The position numbers and the translations under genes were made by a program. From assembly GCF_001591505.1 (NCBI RefSeq), contig NZ_BCVA01000042.1, positions 1 to 54,565 of the forward strand: DNA of 54,565 bases, given 5' to 3'. The stretch is from Neobacillus niacini NBRC 15566 (GTDB lineage Bacteria > Bacillota > Bacilli > Bacillales > Cytobacillaceae). The notes beneath the pieces are model-generated. The model did not search any database. It was given only the letters and a program-made list of their open reading frames with translations, and was not told the origin of the DNA. This document shows, in pieces, positions 52,524-54,565 of the stretch (within the stretch, counting starts at the first letter, position 1; every line of letters begins with the position of its first letter).

Positions 52524-54410
52524 ATGGGTAAGATTATCCAGCTAGATGACGCGCTATCCAATAAAATTGCAGCAGGTGAAGTAGTTGAGCGTCCGGCTTC
52601 GGTTGTAAAAGAATTAGTAGAGAACGCCATTGACGCTGGCAGTACGGTCATTGAAATCGAAGTAGAAGAAGCAGGACTTGCAAAAATTCGAATTACCGAT
52701 AATGGGAATGGAATTGATGAAGAAGACGTCTTACTTGCCTTCCAACGTCATGCGACAAGTAAGATTAAGAACGAAAATGACTTGTTCCGTATTCGCACCC
52801 TTGGGTTTCGTGGGGAAGCTCTGCCGAGTATCGCTTCTGTTTCACGACTGGAGATGAAAACCTCGACCGGTGATGGTGCAGGAAATCGTGTAGTGATTGA
52901 AGGCGGCAAGGTTGAAGTCTATGAGAAAGCTTCAAGCAGACGCGGAACGGATATAACCATCACTGATTTGTTTTTTAATACACCAGCACGCTTGAAGTAT
53001 ATGAAGACTATTCATACGGAGCTAGGGAATATTACGGATGTCGTGAACCGACTTGCGCTTTCCCATCCAGAAGTTTCCTTCCGGTTAATTCATAATGAAC
53101 GTAAGCTGCTGCAAACGAACGGTAATGGTGATGTCCGCCAAGTGCTTGCTTCCATATATGGAATGGCGATCGCGAAACAGCTTGTACCAATATCTGGGGA
53201 ATCGTTGGATTACAAAATTAGCGGCTTTGCCTCGATGCCTGAGGTAACGAGAGCCTCGAGAAATTATATTTCTACAATGATCAATGGGCGTTTTATTAAA
53301 AATTATGCCTTAGCCAAAGCGATTCAGGAAGGGTACCATACATTACTTCCTATCGGAAGGTTCCCGATTGTTCTTCTCAATGTCGAAATGGACCCGCTAT
53401 TAGTGGATGTCAATGTCCATCCATCTAAAATGGAGGTACGAATCAGTAAAGAAACAGAACTAAATGAATTGGTTACAGGTATCATCAAAAATGCCTTTAA
53501 ATCGAAGATCTTGATTCCATCAGCTTATACGCAAGAGAAAAAAGAGATACCAAAGTCAGAACAGACTACGTTAATTCTTGATGAACGAACGAATGATACG
53601 CCTGCGCCGCGTAGTAAAGAAATAAAATGGGAAAAGCCAGCCTTTTTAAGTCCTACCATTCAAGAAAAGGCAGAACCTTTAAAGGTGAATATTGAACCTT
53701 TGCTGCAGCCAAGAGTAGAAGTGGAAAACCATCCACAAAATTGGGAATATGAAGAACCTGAAATAAATCAGGAATCTGAGACAGAGCAGCATACAGCAGT
53801 TACTCACGAGGATGATATAATAGAAAGCAGAATACCTCGGTTATATCCAATTGGACAAATGCACGGAACGTATATATTCGCACAAAATGAAAATGGTTTA
53901 TATATCATCGATCAGCATGCTGCCCAGGAACGGCTAAAGTACGAGTATTTTCGTGAAAAGGTCGGGCAGGTCCATGCTGAGCTCCAGGAATTACTTGTTC
54001 CCATCACACTGGATTATTCAACGGATGAATATCTAAAAATTAATGAAAATCGTATGGAATTAGAGAATGTCGGGGTTTTCCTAGAGGAATTTGGATTGAA
54101 CAGCTACATCGTTCGCTCCCATCCGCAATGGTTTCCAAAAGGAGAAGAAAAGCAAATCATCGAAGATATGATTGAGCAGCTTCTATCGATGAAGAAGGTC
54201 GATATCAAAAAGCTTCGCGAGGAAGCTGCAATTATGATGAGCTGTAAGGCTTCCATAAAAGCCAATCGTCATCTGCGTAATGATGAAATTCAAGCGTTAC
54301 TCGATGACTTGCGAAAAGCTTCGGATCCGTTCACCTGCCCGCATGGAAGACCCATTATTGTTCATTATTCGTCTTATGAAATGGAGAAAATGTTTAAACG
54401 GGTAATGTAA
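52524..54410 (+). CDS. mutL: DNA mismatch repair protein MutL
   Basis: The 628-residue protein has the GHKL ATPase domain (ELVENAIDAG, DNGNGI, GFRGEAL), a variable acidic linker (about residues 345-440) and a C-terminal endonuclease/dimer domain with DQHAAQERLKYE, SCKASIKANRHL and CPHGRP, as in non-enterobacterial MutL nicking enzymes. AGGAGGTGA places the start at ATG 52524. It forms an operon with mutS. Confidence 0.98.
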   Translation: MGKIIQLDDALSNKIAAGEVVERPASVVKELVENAIDAGSTVIEIEVEEAGLAKIRITDNGNGIDEEDVLLAFQRHATSKIKNENDLFRIRTLGFRGEALPSIASVSRLEMKTSTGDGAGNRVVIEGGKVEVYEKASSRRGTDITITDLFFNTPARLKYMKTIHTELGNITDVVNRLALSHPEVSFRLIHNERKLLQTNGNGDVRQVLASIYGMAIAKQLVPISGESLDYKISGFASMPEVTRASRNYISTMINGRFIKNYALAKAIQEGYHTLLPIGRFPIVLLNVEMDPLLVDVNVHPSKMEVRISKETELNELVTGIIKNAFKSKILIPSAYTQEKKEIPKSEQTTLILDERTNDTPAPRSKEIKWEKPAFLSPTIQEKAEPLKVNIEPLLQPRVEVENHPQNWEYEEPEINQESETEQHTAVTHEDDIIESRIPRLYPIGQMHGTYIFAQNENGLYIIDQHAAQERLKYEYFREKVGQVHAELQELLVPITLDYSTDEYLKINENRMELENVGVFLEEFGLNSYIVRSHPQWFPKGEEKQIIEDMIEQLLSMKKVDIKKLREEAAIMMSCKASIKANRHLRNDEIQALLDDLRKASDPFTCPHGRPIIVHYSSYEMEKMFKRVM

Positions 54411-54419
54411 GCATGTATC

Positions 54420-54460
54420 GAGTGTTTTCTTTTTATAAGAAAGCACTCTTTTTTTTAGGC
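54420..54460 (+). terminator. Terminator after mutL
   Basis: GAGTGTTTTCTT pairs with AAGAAAGCACTC apart from one mismatch, followed by a run of T. The last 100 bases of the window hold no gene I can see. Confidence 0.75.
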
Positions 54461-54565
54461 TTTGTTAAAGATGGATATTAATTTTTAAACAGAAGATCCT
54501 TATGAGGGACAAATCTCGCTCGGAACTTTTAAGATTAGCCTTTCATCACGCTGATGAAGGACAAA

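Overview
The window looks like chromosome of a low-GC, spore-former-type Firmicute of the Bacillaceae (Bacillus/Neobacillus-like). The evidence is AGGAGG-type ribosome sites, T-run hairpin terminators, a mutS-mutL pair, a hut operon, CcpA-type cre boxes and a YesM/YesN-type two-component system. No rRNA is present, so the species cannot be named.

Region 1 (1-17.5 kb) is a polysaccharide-utilisation locus: a carbohydrate ABC transporter (two permeases and a lipoprotein), a histidine kinase/AraC-type regulator pair, a secreted PL8 lyase on the minus strand, a GH88 unsaturated glucuronyl hydrolase, a heparinase II/III-type lyase, a DUF624 membrane protein and a GH35 beta-galactosidase. The lyases would release unsaturated uronic-acid oligosaccharides that GH88 and GH35 trim after import. 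Both lyase genes are broken in this sequence: PL8 by one in-frame amber codon where Trp is expected, the heparinase by a 2-base AT expansion. A nearly identical 24-bp motif lies upstream of the transporter and of GH88.

Region 2 (17.5-19.8 kb) holds an MMPL transporter remnant, a decayed minus-strand gene, an intact Bcr/CflA-type MFS exporter and a relic of a tRNA-Arg.

Region 3 (19.8-29.5 kb) is histidine catabolism: a divergent sigma-54 activator, a near-consensus -24/-12 promoter, then hutU, hutI, an M20 peptidase, a YuiF-like transporter and hutH. No hutG or hutP is seen.

Region 4 (29,641-48,946) is a 19.3-kb integrative island in a tRNA-Arg(CCU) gene, bounded by a 52-bp direct repeat of the tRNA 3' part. 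It carries a tyrosine integrase, XRE regulator, CHC2 zinc-finger protein, VirE/VapE-like helicase, ERCC4-like nuclease and small terminase subunit, but no capsid, tail or large terminase genes, so it resembles a phage satellite (PICI-like). An iteron cluster flanking an AT-rich core just downstream of the helicase is a candidate replication origin. The cargo is defensive: a two-gene module of a two-TM beta-rich effector (Cap15/2TM-beta type) translationally coupled to a minimal CRISPR polymerase (mCpol), matching the recently described Panoptes layout; two PIN-domain proteins with related C-terminal zinc ribbons; a complete type I restriction-modification system with a YgjP-type metallopeptidase; a serine resolvase; and a DUF4357 protein. 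Three cargo genes each follow a decayed copy of the 3' end of an ATP-dependent DNA ligase gene, suggesting a modular cargo-exchange site.

Region 5 (49-54.6 kb) is core chromosome: a YwaF-like membrane protein and mutS-mutL.
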